Positions 7,031 to 14,228 of a stretch of DNA of 15,365 nt are shown here, piece after piece. This DNA comes from Bacteroidota bacterium. GTDB lineage: Bacteria; Bacteroidota; Bacteroidia; Flavobacteriales; Flavobacteriaceae. Every line of letters starts with the position of its first letter. The first letter of the stretch is position 1. The translations under genes were made by a program, and so were the position numbers. The stretch spans positions 1 to 15,365 of the forward strand of contig JAEWLN010000133.1 in NCBI GenBank assembly GCA_023457535.1, written 5' to 3'. The notes below the pieces were generated by a model. The model searched no databases and was not told the origin of the DNA. It was given only the letters and a program-made list of their open reading frames with translations.

Positions 7031-7961
7031 ATTTTGAGGTACGTTCTGATTCCAGTAAAAAATCGTTGACGATCTTCGAACACTTCACCGCCGCGACATC
7101 GTTCAAATGGTCAGCGTCAAAAAAATCGTCGTCTACGAATCGCGGATCTTCGAATAGATTAAGGTAACGCACTTTCTCATGGTCTTCCGCCAAGGATTCG
7201 CAGGTCGCATAAATCAATTCGAGCTTGTGTCGGTCGAGGCCTTGCGTGTACAATTTGCTTTGCGGCAACGAAACGATGACCACTTCCACATCGCGCTCCT
7301 CGCATTGTTCGATCATGTGTTCGAGCCGTGCGACGTTTTCCGAGAAATCGACCGAGCCGTCCTCATGCGCCTGCAACCGTTCCTCGACATTGTAATCGGG
7401 GCCGAAACGGTAGACCTTCGGGTAATTGTTGCCCCAACCGTTCGGGTCGCAATCGACGATTGTCCCGAAGAAATCATAGCGTTCGTACGATTCCCACGTC
7501 TGCTCCAGGCTGCGCGTAAAAGCGAGGCTGTACTTTTTGGGATCGATCGGCGAAACCGACGGCACGTCCAAATGCATGTAGTTTTCATAGTAATATTTGC
7601 GGAAGACGTCCTCGCGTGTATTTTCCTTGTGGCTCAAATTCGAATATTCGATGCAGAACACGACTTTCTTGAGCTTGGGCATGCGGTCGAAATACTTTTC
7701 GAACAGTAACGCATCGAATTCGATCGATTGGCTGATGTTGGACAAATTGAACGCTGTCCCTGAAAAATACGTCGGATCGAGCGCGTAAAAACAATGTGAA
7801 CTGCCAAAAAGCAACGTCTCCACATCGGCCGAATGCGCTTCCATGTAATCGTACTTGACGGTATAATTGTTTGGCGTCGTACGGTAAAACCACTCCACGG
7901 CGGCCCAAACCAACACAATCGGCGACAAGAAAAGCAACAATTTGAAAACCGTCTTTTTCAT
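7029..7961 (-). CDS. SGNH hydrolase-like protein, partner of the MBOAT acyltransferase
   Basis: This 310-residue protein begins with a signal anchor (basic M-K-K, hydrophobic about 6-24) and then an extracytoplasmic domain. L-L-F-G-S-S-H (about 50-56) fits the block I nucleophile region of SGNH esterases/acyltransferases, with Ser as candidate nucleophile. F-D-A-D-H-L-N near the C-terminus (about 281-287) supplies the D-x-x-H pair. Proteins of this kind (DltD, AlgJ/AlgX-like) work with MBOAT proteins: the MBOAT moves an acyl group across the membrane and the SGNH partner places it on a polymer. The ATG directly follows the MBOAT TAG, so the genes are coupled. The acceptor polymer cannot be identified because no polysaccharide synthesis genes are present in the window. 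Confidence 0.8.
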   Translation of the reverse strand: MKKTVFKLLLFLSPIVLVWAAVEWFYRTTPNNYTVKYDYMEAHSADVETLLFGSSHCFYALDPTYFSGTAFNLSNISQSIEFDALLFEKYFDRMPKLKKVVFCIEYSNLSHKENTREDVFRKYYYENYMHLDVPSVSPIDPKKYSLAFTRSLEQTWESYERYDFFGTIVDCDPNGWGNNYPKVYRFGPDYNVEERLQAHEDGSVDFSENVARLEHMIEQCEERDVEVVIVSLPQSKLYTQGLDRHKLELIYATCESLAEDHEKVRYLNLFEDPRFVDDDFFDADHLNDVAAVKCSKIVNDFLLESERTSK

Positions 7962-9398
7962 CTAGAATTGGAAATAAATGAATTGTTGTCCGGTGTTGCT
8001 GAAATAGAAAATCGCAAAGACGATGACGTAATAGAACGACCATTGCAATACCTTGGGCGTCTTCTCGAACGTGTGCGCGATCGCATATCCGCCTCTCCTG
8101 CCCGACCATTCGATACCCATGAAAACCGCGATCAGGATCAACACGCGGGTCGGGATGATTTCGGGAACGGTGAATAAGGTTTCATTGAAAATGCCTTTGA
8201 TGAAGGTGAATGCGTGGTGCACGTCGTCGGCGCGAAAAAAGATGCGCGAGAATACCGTCAGCATAAAGGTCGCGACCATTTGCCCCACTTCCTTGATTGT
8301 CGGAAATGTGCGGTCGTACGCGACTATTTCCAGGTGTTTCCGATTCTGGTTCGACAACAACAAAGGCAAGAAATACAACGCGTTGATCATCGCCCAACAC
8401 ACGAATTTCCAGCTCGCGCCGTGCCAGATTCCGCTCAGCATGAAGATGATGAACACGTTGCGGATGTTGCGCCATTTCGATTGCTTCGAACCACCTAGCG
8501 GAATGTAGACGTAATCCTTGAACCACGTCGTGAGCGACATGTGCCAACGGCGCCAGAATTCGGCAATGTCGCGCGAAAAATACGGAAATGAGAAATTGCG
8601 CAACAATTCGATCCCGAAAAGCCGTGCCGTTCCGAGCGCAATATCCGAATACCCCGAAAAGTCGCCGTACAATTGGAACGAAAACAAAATCGCGCCGAGC
8701 ACAAGCGAACTCCCCGATTGATCGGCCGAATGATTGAAAACGTTGTCTACGAACACGCCGCAATTGTCTGCGATCACGACCTTTTTGAACAATCCCCACA
8801 AAATCTGGCGCAGCCCGTCGTTGAACTGCGTCGAGGAGAAAATGCGCTTGTTCCGGATTTGCGGCAACAGGTGCGTCGCACGTTCGATCGGCCCGGCCAC
8901 GAGCAGCGGAAAGAAACTCACGAACACCGAATAATTGACAAAATCGCGTTCGGGGCTGATCTTGCCGCGGTAAATGTCGACGATGTATGAAATGCCGTGG
9001 AAGGTGTAAAACGAAATCCCGACGGGCAAAATCAAATCGAGGAACCACGGATGTGTCTGGACGCCCACGAGCGACAATCCGTCGGCGAACGATTGCACGA
9101 AGAAATTGTAATATTTGAAGACACCGAGAAATCCGAGATTGATGAGAAGGCTCGTGGACAACCAGAATTTTTTCGCCTTTTTGCCTTCGGCTTCATAAAT
9201 TTTGATGCCGGTGTAATAATCGAGCGCCGTCGAAAAAATCAACAGGAACAAAAACCGCACGTCCCAACAACCGTAAAAAAAATAACTCGCCGCCAAAAGC
9301 AAAAGGTTTTGGAGCTTGAGATTTCTTTGGGTCACCAGCCAATACAGCGCGAGCACGATCGGCAGGAAAACCGCAAAATTCACGGTGTTGAAAAGCAT
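7962..9398 (-). CDS. MBOAT family O-acyltransferase (AlgI/DltB-like)
   Basis: This 478-residue polytopic membrane protein belongs to the membrane-bound O-acyltransferase family. Hallmarks are W-R-R-W-H-M-S-L-T-T-W (282-292) and the invariant catalytic histidine in S-G-I-W-H-G-A-S-W (His326 within 322-330), preceded by G-D-F-S-G-Y-S-D-I-A (245-254) and L-P-V-G-I-S-F-Y-T-F (124-133). About ten or more hydrophobic segments span the chain, and the length matches AlgI/PatA-type proteins. It is expected to transfer acetyl or another acyl group for O-acylation of an envelope or extracellular polymer, with the adjacent SGNH-like protein as partner. It could also serve alginate-like polysaccharide, peptidoglycan or a small molecule. 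No clear promoter was found; the 123-bp gap to der holds a possible folded leader. Confidence 0.93.
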   Translation of the reverse strand: MLFNTVNFAVFLPIVLALYWLVTQRNLKLQNLLLLAASYFFYGCWDVRFLFLLIFSTALDYYTGIKIYEAEGKKAKKFWLSTSLLINLGFLGVFKYYNFFVQSFADGLSLVGVQTHPWFLDLILPVGISFYTFHGISYIVDIYRGKISPERDFVNYSVFVSFFPLLVAGPIERATHLLPQIRNKRIFSSTQFNDGLRQILWGLFKKVVIADNCGVFVDNVFNHSADQSGSSLVLGAILFSFQLYGDFSGYSDIALGTARLFGIELLRNFSFPYFSRDIAEFWRRWHMSLTTWFKDYVYIPLGGSKQSKWRNIRNVFIIFMLSGIWHGASWKFVCWAMINALYFLPLLLSNQNRKHLEIVAYDRTFPTIKEVGQMVATFMLTVFSRIFFRADDVHHAFTFIKGIFNETLFTVPEIIPTRVLILIAVFMGIEWSGRRGGYAIAHTFEKTPKVLQWSFYYVIVFAIFYFSNTGQQFIYFQF

Positions 9399-9450
9399 GT
9401 CAATTCAATTAACGGCTGGCGATTCCTTAATTATAGCGTCGATCGCTTGA

Positions 9451-9502
9451 TCGGATGACCAACGACTTTCCTTTTTTGCATCCGACGGACCAAAAAAAGG
9501 AA
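9451..9502 (-). other. Interleaved inverted repeats before the MBOAT gene (possible pseudoknot)
   Basis: Two stems interleave. TCGGATG (9451-9457) pairs with CATCCGA (9479-9485). TTCCTTTTTTG (9468-9478) pairs with 9491-9502, giving 11 bp with one bulged base. On the minus-strand RNA the order is S1, 5-nt loop, S2, S1', 10-nt loop, S2', with S2 directly abutting S1'. That is the topology of an H-type pseudoknot. It lies about 52 nt before the MBOAT ATG and 19 nt after the der stop. It could be a leader element, a weak der terminator or chance. Confidence 0.35.
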
Positions 9503-9521
9503 CAAATGTTTAATCGGGGTA

Positions 9522-10832
9522 TTATTTTTCGCGGATGTAAATGTCGATCGGCACGCCAGAAAAGTCCCATTTCTCACGGATCTTGTTCTCGAGGAAACGC
9601 TTGTAAGGCTCCTTGACGTATTGCGGCAAATTCGCAAAAAACACAAACTGCGGCGTAGGCGTAGGCAACTGCATGCAATATTTGATCTTGACGTATTTGC
9701 CCTTGAGTGCCGGTGGCGGATGGCCCTCGATGACCTTGAGCATGTAATCGTTGAATTTTGAAGTCGGGATGCGCTGTTTTCTGTTCTCGAACACCTGCAC
9801 CGACGCTTCGAGCGCTTTGAGCAAACGCTGCTTGGTCAGGGCCGATACGAACAAAATAGGAACGTTGGTGAACGGTTCGATTTCCTTTCGGATCTTGGCT
9901 TCGTAATCGCGTGTCGACATCGTGTCTTTTTCGACCAGATCCCATTTGTTGACCAAAATCACAAGTCCTTTGCGGTTCTTTTCGGCGAGCCAGAAAATAC
10001 TTTGGTCCTGGCCTTCGAATCCGCGCGTCGCATCGATGATCAGGATGCAGATGTCTGCATGTTCGATCGCGCGCACCGAACGCATCACCGAATAAAATTC
10101 CAGATCTTCCTTGACCTTCGCCTTTCTGCGGATTCCGGCCGTATCGACCAGATTGAACTCGAATCCGAAACGGTCAAATTTCGTATCGATCGCATCGCGC
10201 GTCGTTCCCGCAATATCGGTCACAATGTAGCGGTCTTTGCCGATCAGCGCGTTGATAAAACTCGATTTTCCGGCATTGGGACGCCCCACAACTGCAAAAC
10301 GTGGCAATTCGGTTTCGTCTTCCTCGCGCTCGGGTTTGTCCGGGAAAGCCGCAACGAGCGCATCGAGCAATTCACCGGTTCCGCTGCCGGAGGTACTTGC
10401 AAAGGTAATGTACTCGCCGAGTCCGAGGTTGTAGAATTCAATGGCGTCTTTTTCGCGCATGGCGTTGTCGACCTTATTGACACCCAAAATCACGGGCTTG
10501 GTCACTTTGCGCAGCAGCTTGGCCACTTCGTCATCCATGGGCGTGATGCCTTCTTCGACGTCGACGACAAACAGTATGACATCGGCTTCATCGATGGCAA
10601 GTTCGACCTGCTTTCTGATCTCGCCTTCGAAAATATCGTCGCTTCCGCGGACATAACCGCCTGTATCGATAACGGAAAACGCTTTCCCGTTCCATTCGCT
10701 TTTGCCGTAATTGCGGTCGCGCGTTACGCCCGATACCGAATCGACAATAGCTTCCCTTCTCTGTATCAAACGGTTGAACAACGTAGATTTTCCTACGTTG
10801 GGTCTTCCTACAATGGCGACAATATGATTCAT
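9522..10832 (-). CDS. der: Ribosome biogenesis GTPase Der (EngA)
   Basis: Der is an essential double-G-domain GTPase that assists 50S ribosomal subunit assembly in the cytoplasm. Both G domains are intact: GRPNVGKS (9-16), DTGG (56-59) and NKVD (119-122) in the first; GRPNAGKS (183-190), DTAG (230-233) and NKWD (295-298) in the second. A C-terminal KH-like RNA-binding domain follows (about 350-436). The 436-residue length is typical. The ATG starts M-N-H-I-V-A-I-V-G-R, directly ahead of the first P-loop as in other Der proteins. A -7 promoter element lies 20 nt upstream, so der is probably transcribed separately from the membrane protein gene behind it. Confidence 0.98.
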   Translation of the reverse strand: MNHIVAIVGRPNVGKSTLFNRLIQRREAIVDSVSGVTRDRNYGKSEWNGKAFSVIDTGGYVRGSDDIFEGEIRKQVELAIDEADVILFVVDVEEGITPMDDEVAKLLRKVTKPVILGVNKVDNAMREKDAIEFYNLGLGEYITFASTSGSGTGELLDALVAAFPDKPEREEDETELPRFAVVGRPNAGKSSFINALIGKDRYIVTDIAGTTRDAIDTKFDRFGFEFNLVDTAGIRRKAKVKEDLEFYSVMRSVRAIEHADICILIIDATRGFEGQDQSIFWLAEKNRKGLVILVNKWDLVEKDTMSTRDYEAKIRKEIEPFTNVPILFVSALTKQRLLKALEASVQVFENRKQRIPTSKFNDYMLKVIEGHPPPALKGKYVKIKYCMQLPTPTPQFVFFANLPQYVKEPYKRFLENKIREKWDFSGVPIDIYIREK

Positions 10833-10851
10833 GGTGGCTTAAAAATTTGCG

Positions 10852-10859
10852 CAAAGGTA
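10852..10859 (-). promoter_or_regulatory. -7 promoter element for der
   Basis: On the minus strand TACCTTTG is an exact match to the Bacteroidota -7 consensus TAnnTTTG, ending 19 nt before the der ATG. This would give a leader of only about 15 nt. No TTG sits at the ideal -33 distance; the nearest is too close (12 nt). Confidence 0.55.
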
Positions 10860-10914
10860 GCGTAAAAAAACCAAAAAGCCAGTGCGTTGCATTTGAAAGT
10901 AAATCGCATCAACG

Positions 10915-10940
10915 AAAAAGCCGGGCAATAAACACCCGGC
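10915..10940 (-). terminator. Intrinsic terminator of the lipoprotein/DUF1772-like operon
   Basis: On the minus strand GCCGGG (10935-10940) and CCCGGC (10920-10925) form a 6-bp GC stem with a 9-nt loop, followed by TTTTT (10915-10919). It starts about 35 nt after the stop codon of the DUF1772-like gene and precedes the der promoter. Confidence 0.85.
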
Positions 10941-10974
10941 CTCTCCTACCTAAACAAAACTATAACTAAACTCC

Positions 10975-11463
10975 TTAATTTTCGCCGTCTGGACCTTTGG
11001 CGAGTCCGAGAAACAGGACCAGACTCAATAACATCAGTGCAAAAAGCCGAACCAGGCTCAGGGTTTCCCAGCGTTGGGCGCGTTCGGTAAGCGCGGCATC
11101 CACCGATTGCGAATACGGGGTCGCGGTCAGTTCGATGAGCTCGGGAACAAAATATACGAACGTAACGCCCAATATGACGAGGTATCCGAGCAGCGCAACG
11201 AGCACATTTGCACAGCGTTTGAGCTTCCACGAGGTAAGCAAAGCCGCACCTAACAACGCGGTGGTAATCGGATGCACCGGAATCCAGAACGCCTGCGGGT
11301 ACAATCCAGATTCCCCTTGAAACATAGAAAGCGAAGCGGGAATGGCCCGCGTCCATCTTGGCACCACGGCCAAATGTTCGTATACTGCCCCGCCCACGAC
11401 GATGGCCAGTGACAAACACGTCATGGCGTAAACCAGGTCCCGGAAATTGATGCCCCGGATCAA
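10975..11463 (-). CDS. DUF1772-like four-helix membrane protein
   Basis: This 162-residue hydrophobic protein has four likely transmembrane helices (about 10-30, 65-82, 86-108 and 138-156). The first helix ends in G-G-A-V-Y-E-H-L-A-V-V-P-R-W, and F-W-I-P-V-H-P-I-T-T-A-L-L-G comes before the second. This pattern resembles the DUF1772 (anthrone-oxygenase-like) integral membrane family, whose role in bacteria is generally unknown. The chosen start is a TTG at 11463, because it overlaps the upstream stop as TTGA and gives a basic N-terminus before helix 1. An ATG at 11424 (residue 14) would cut into helix 1. It is co-transcribed with the beta-helix lipoprotein and followed by a terminator. The family assignment is moderate; the start is uncertain. 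Confidence 0.7.
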   Translation of the reverse strand: MIRGINFRDLVYAMTCLSLAIVVGGAVYEHLAVVPRWTRAIPASLSMFQGESGLYPQAFWIPVHPITTALLGAALLTSWKLKRCANVLVALLGYLVILGVTFVYFVPELIELTATPYSQSVDAALTERAQRWETLSLVRLFALMLLSLVLFLGLAKGPDGEN

Positions 11464-12554
11464 TGGCTGTCGTATAAAATATTCTCGTGTTCAAGATACT
11501 CGTTGGTCAGGCTGTAGAACACGCCATCCCAATCGCCGTGAGCCGGACTGGTCGCATTGCCGTCGCCGTTGGTGTCGCCGCCGTGCTCGTCATCTTTGTA
11601 CGAGGTCAGGATCACAGTACTGTGCGCTTCGATCGGACGCGTTTCCTGAAACAAAAGTCCCGACCCCGGATGGGTAAATTTGACCACGACATTGGCCCCC
11701 AGGATAAGCATGTTATCGAGTCCGCCCTGGTTGAAATCGCTCAGGACATACGGCACTTCTGTAATATCCCATTGCGTAACCCAGTCATTTTTGGCCGAAT
11801 CCAGCAAAAAGATTCCGTTTCGCTTGTTGGTCTGGCTCGCGTCCGCCGGATTGTGGAACACATTGCTCGTGTTTAACGTATAGTTGGAATCGCACAGAAT
11901 CGGCCTGTCATTGTCGTAAAAAACGTTGTTGGTAAAACGCGAGATTTGGTTGTCCTGCATGTGAAATCCGCCGTAAAACGCGTAAGCACCCGCCGAATTC
12001 CCGGTTGCCGTATGTGCCATCGTGCAATGGTCAAATTCAAAAGCGCTACCGGCCTGCGACACCAATACGGCATTGCGATACCCGCCGCGGTCTTTGCCGG
12101 CGTACAAAATGTCGCAATATCGGAACACGTGATCATCGCCACCGTTGAGGTAAATTCCGGTCCAGTCGCCTTTTTGCGCCATTGTTGCGGCGCCGTTCTT
12201 GTTGGTATCGCCACAGCAGGAATCGTCAGCGATGGACGTAAAAATAATGTGTGCATTGGCAGTTCCCTGGGCTACGATGCGCCCGTCGGCAAGGGTAACG
12301 ATGCGCGCGCCATCGGCCTTGACGATAACGCCGGGTTCGATGGTGAGCACATCTTCCACAAAAAGATCCTGGGAAATGACGTAAACGTTACCTGATTTCC
12401 ATGTGGTGGGCGTTTCGATATCGGCGGCGACCTGTACGATATTGCACGAATTGCCGATGACCACCGGAGCCAATGCCGGATCTTCGTCCGAACAAGCCAC
12501 TAAAGTCAGCGATAGGCCAAGCAGCGCCCGGCTAGCGATTTTTGATTGATGCAT
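11460..12554 (-). CDS. Beta-helix-like surface lipoprotein with duplicated module
   Basis: This 364-residue protein has a lipoprotein signal peptide with lipobox L-V-A-C (Cys21), followed by the acidic S-D-E-D export-like signal, so a surface-exposed outer-membrane lipoprotein is inferred. The chain contains two copies of a module of about 70 residues (about 67-136 and 278-347). Each has V-I/V-V-K strands, an I-I-F-T-S or V-I-L-T-S strand, a D-T-N-x-x-G loop that looks Ca-binding, and G-D-W-x-G-I/V at the end. Between them are short repeating strands typical of a right-handed parallel beta-helix (about 140-235). Similar proteins are common and uncharacterised in Bacteroidota; adhesion or carbohydrate binding is only a guess. 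The C-terminus stops right after the second module begins its next rung (N-I-L-Y-D-S-H), so truncation is possible. The stop overlaps the TTG start of the membrane protein gene. Confidence 0.8.
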   Translation of the reverse strand: MHQSKIASRALLGLSLTLVACSDEDPALAPVVIGNSCNIVQVAADIETPTTWKSGNVYVISQDLFVEDVLTIEPGVIVKADGARIVTLADGRIVAQGTANAHIIFTSIADDSCCGDTNKNGAATMAQKGDWTGIYLNGGDDHVFRYCDILYAGKDRGGYRNAVLVSQAGSAFEFDHCTMAHTATGNSAGAYAFYGGFHMQDNQISRFTNNVFYDNDRPILCDSNYTLNTSNVFHNPADASQTNKRNGIFLLDSAKNDWVTQWDITEVPYVLSDFNQGGLDNMLILGANVVVKFTHPGSGLLFQETRPIEAHSTVILTSYKDDEHGGDTNGDGNATSPAHGDWDGVFYSLTNEYLEHENILYDSH

Positions 12555-12577
12555 GATGATTGATTTTGATTGATGAT
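12541..12577. repeat. TGATTGAT direct repeats around the lipoprotein start
   Basis: Short repeats built on TTGATTGATG recur three times across the lipoprotein start codon at 12554 (minus strand reading CAATCAAAA twice). They cover the translation initiation region. The remainder of the gap up to 12754 is AT-rich, and I found no exact TAnnTTTG element for either divergent gene. Confidence 0.4.
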
Positions 12578-12754
12578 GGGACTAGACGTCAATGCGACCG
12601 GCGCGTTACATTCAAAACGGTCATTTTTTTTAATTTTTATTTATTGAATTGACTTACAAGTAGTTGATGTTTCAATTAAACGGCTTTCATTTTCTTTAAC
12701 CAACTTTAACGAATATTTTAGGACGTTGCGTCGTTGCACCATAAAACCAATGCC

Positions 12755-13234
12755 ATGAAAACCGACAACTTACTTGAATTCAGGAAATCGTCGTCCAGAA
12801 CGACAGATGAAATCAAAGCGGCCTGTACCAGATTTACTGATCGCGACGCCCCCGACTACGAAATCCGGAGCAATGGCGACAGGATCTGGGTAGAGGTCGA
12901 CGGGCGCAAAAAACAATATTGGTCTCCCATGTTGCGCCTGCGCTTGATTGCTGCCGGCCACGGAACCCGCATCGAGGGAAAAATTGCAGAGAACCCGCTG
13001 CTGTGGGCCGTGTTTGTGATGATTAAAATCGCAAGCGTGTTTATTTTCGCGCTCTCCGGTGTGGTCGCGTGGTTCAAATTCAACCTGGGCTACAATTTCA
13101 ATGTGCAGCTTTTTGTGATGTTCGGGATGATTTCAGTGTGGTTTGGGATGTACCTTGCCGCTGAACGCTATAAACGGCGCGGCGCTGGCCAGATCGCCGA
13201 ACTGCGTCAATTTGTCGAACGCATCGCGGCCTGA
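12755..13234 (+). CDS. Hypothetical two-helix membrane protein
   Basis: I do not recognise this family. I use the ATG at 12755 (159 residues) rather than an in-frame TTG 21 bp upstream, since the ATG gives a normal N-terminus M-K-T-D-N-L-L-E-F. Residues 1-80 are polar with alternating strands (Y-E-I-R, I-W-V-E-V) and a Y-W-S-P-M-L-R-L-R-L segment, followed by G-H-G-T-R-I-E-G, suggesting a small cytoplasmic beta domain. Two transmembrane helices follow (about 81-107 and 115-136), then a basic, amphipathic C-terminal helix (137-159). With two helices both ends are probably cytoplasmic. It is divergent from the beta-helix lipoprotein and convergent with era, 17 bp from its stop, with no terminator visible between. 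Confidence 0.75.
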   Translation: MKTDNLLEFRKSSSRTTDEIKAACTRFTDRDAPDYEIRSNGDRIWVEVDGRKKQYWSPMLRLRLIAAGHGTRIEGKIAENPLLWAVFVMIKIASVFIFALSGVVAWFKFNLGYNFNVQLFVMFGMISVWFGMYLAAERYKRRGAGQIAELRQFVERIAA

Positions 13235-13251
13235 TCCCAGAGCGTCGGGCG

Positions 13252-14136
13252 CTAATTCTGGTTGTATCCGAACCTGCGCAGCTGTCTTTCATTGCTGCGC
13301 CAGTTTTTATTGACTTTGACGTACATTTCCAGGTGAACCTGCTTGTCGAAGAATTTTTCAAGGTCCGCCCGGGCTTCAACGCCTACTTTTTTAAGCGCTG
13401 CACCTTTGTGGCCGATGATGATTCCTTTTTGCGTGTCGCGTTCTACCATGATCACGGCGCGAATGCGGATGATTTTGTCGTCTTCGATAAATTCCTCGGT
13501 CTCGATCTCCACCGCATACGGAATTTCTTTATTGTAATGGAGCAGGATTTTTTCGCGGATGGTTTCATTGACAAAAAAACGCTCGGGTTTGTCTGTAAGC
13601 TGGTCTTTCGGATAAAATGGCGGCGACGCCGGAAGCAATTCTAAAATGCGCGAAAACAGTTCCGGGACATTAAAATTTTTGAGTGCGGAAATCGGATAAA
13701 TCTCTGCATTCGGGACTTTTCCCTTCCAGAATTGCACCTGCTCCTCGAGTTGCTCCTGATTGGAATTGTCGATTTTATTGAGCAGTAGCAGTACCGGAAT
13801 CTTCGCGTGGATGATCTTGTTGAAAAACGCGTCATCTTTGAGTGCCTGCTCGCCGATTTCAACCATGTAAATCAAAATATCGGCATCCTCAAACGCCGAC
13901 TTTACAAAATTCATCATCGATTCCTGCATTTCGTAGGCGGGTTTGATGATTCCGGGCGTGTCCGATAAAATGATCTGAAAATCCTCGCCATTGACGATAC
14001 CCAAAATGCGGTGGCGCGTGGTTTGCGCCTTGGAAGTGATAATGGACAAACGTTCGCCCACGAGCGCGTTCATCAGCGTAGATTTCCCGACGTTTGGATT
14101 TCCGATGATATTGACAAAACCTGCTTTGTGTTCCAT
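13252..14136 (-). CDS. era: GTPase Era
   Basis: Era is a cytoplasmic GTPase that binds the 3' end of 16S rRNA and helps 30S maturation. The 294-residue length is normal. The G domain contains GNPNVGKS (12-19), DTPG (59-62) and NKID (120-123). The C-terminal KH domain carries G-I-I-I-G-H-K-G-A-A-L-K-K (238-250), the RNA-binding GxxG-type loop. The N-terminus M-E-H-K-A-G-F-V-N-I-I-G-N-P matches other Bacteroidota Era proteins, which supports the ATG at 14136. A -7 promoter element lies only 4 nt before this ATG, so the transcript may have essentially no leader. It is convergent with the small membrane protein gene. Confidence 0.98.
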   Translation of the reverse strand: MEHKAGFVNIIGNPNVGKSTLMNALVGERLSIITSKAQTTRHRILGIVNGEDFQIILSDTPGIIKPAYEMQESMMNFVKSAFEDADILIYMVEIGEQALKDDAFFNKIIHAKIPVLLLLNKIDNSNQEQLEEQVQFWKGKVPNAEIYPISALKNFNVPELFSRILELLPASPPFYPKDQLTDKPERFFVNETIREKILLHYNKEIPYAVEIETEEFIEDDKIIRIRAVIMVERDTQKGIIIGHKGAALKKVGVEARADLEKFFDKQVHLEMYVKVNKNWRSNERQLRRFGYNQN

Positions 14137-14140
14137 GTTG

Positions 14141-14148
14141 CAAAATTA
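14141..14148 (-). promoter_or_regulatory. -7 promoter element immediately before era
   Basis: On the minus strand TAATTTTG matches TAnnTTTG exactly, and only C-A-A-C separates it from the era ATG. If used, transcription would start at or within one or two bases of the start codon. No TTG is visible about 19-20 nt upstream. Confidence 0.4.
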
Positions 14149-14228
14149 GCACTTTTCGCCTGCGCGGCGGAGATTTTTGAAAATTGTTTTTGGGATTGCG
14201 CCCCTGGCGGGAAATGAAAGCGGTATGC

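Noticed and set aside
8182..9048. A 288-residue minus-strand frame within the MBOAT gene
   Set aside because: It is an alternate frame of a clearly conserved membrane protein; its product is Arg-rich with no domain.
10002..10865. A 287-residue plus-strand frame opposite der
   Set aside because: It is antisense to both Der G domains, whose motifs are intact on minus.
12734..12754. Upstream TTG start for the small membrane protein
   Set aside because: The ATG seven codons later gives a normal N-terminus; nothing supports the rarer start.
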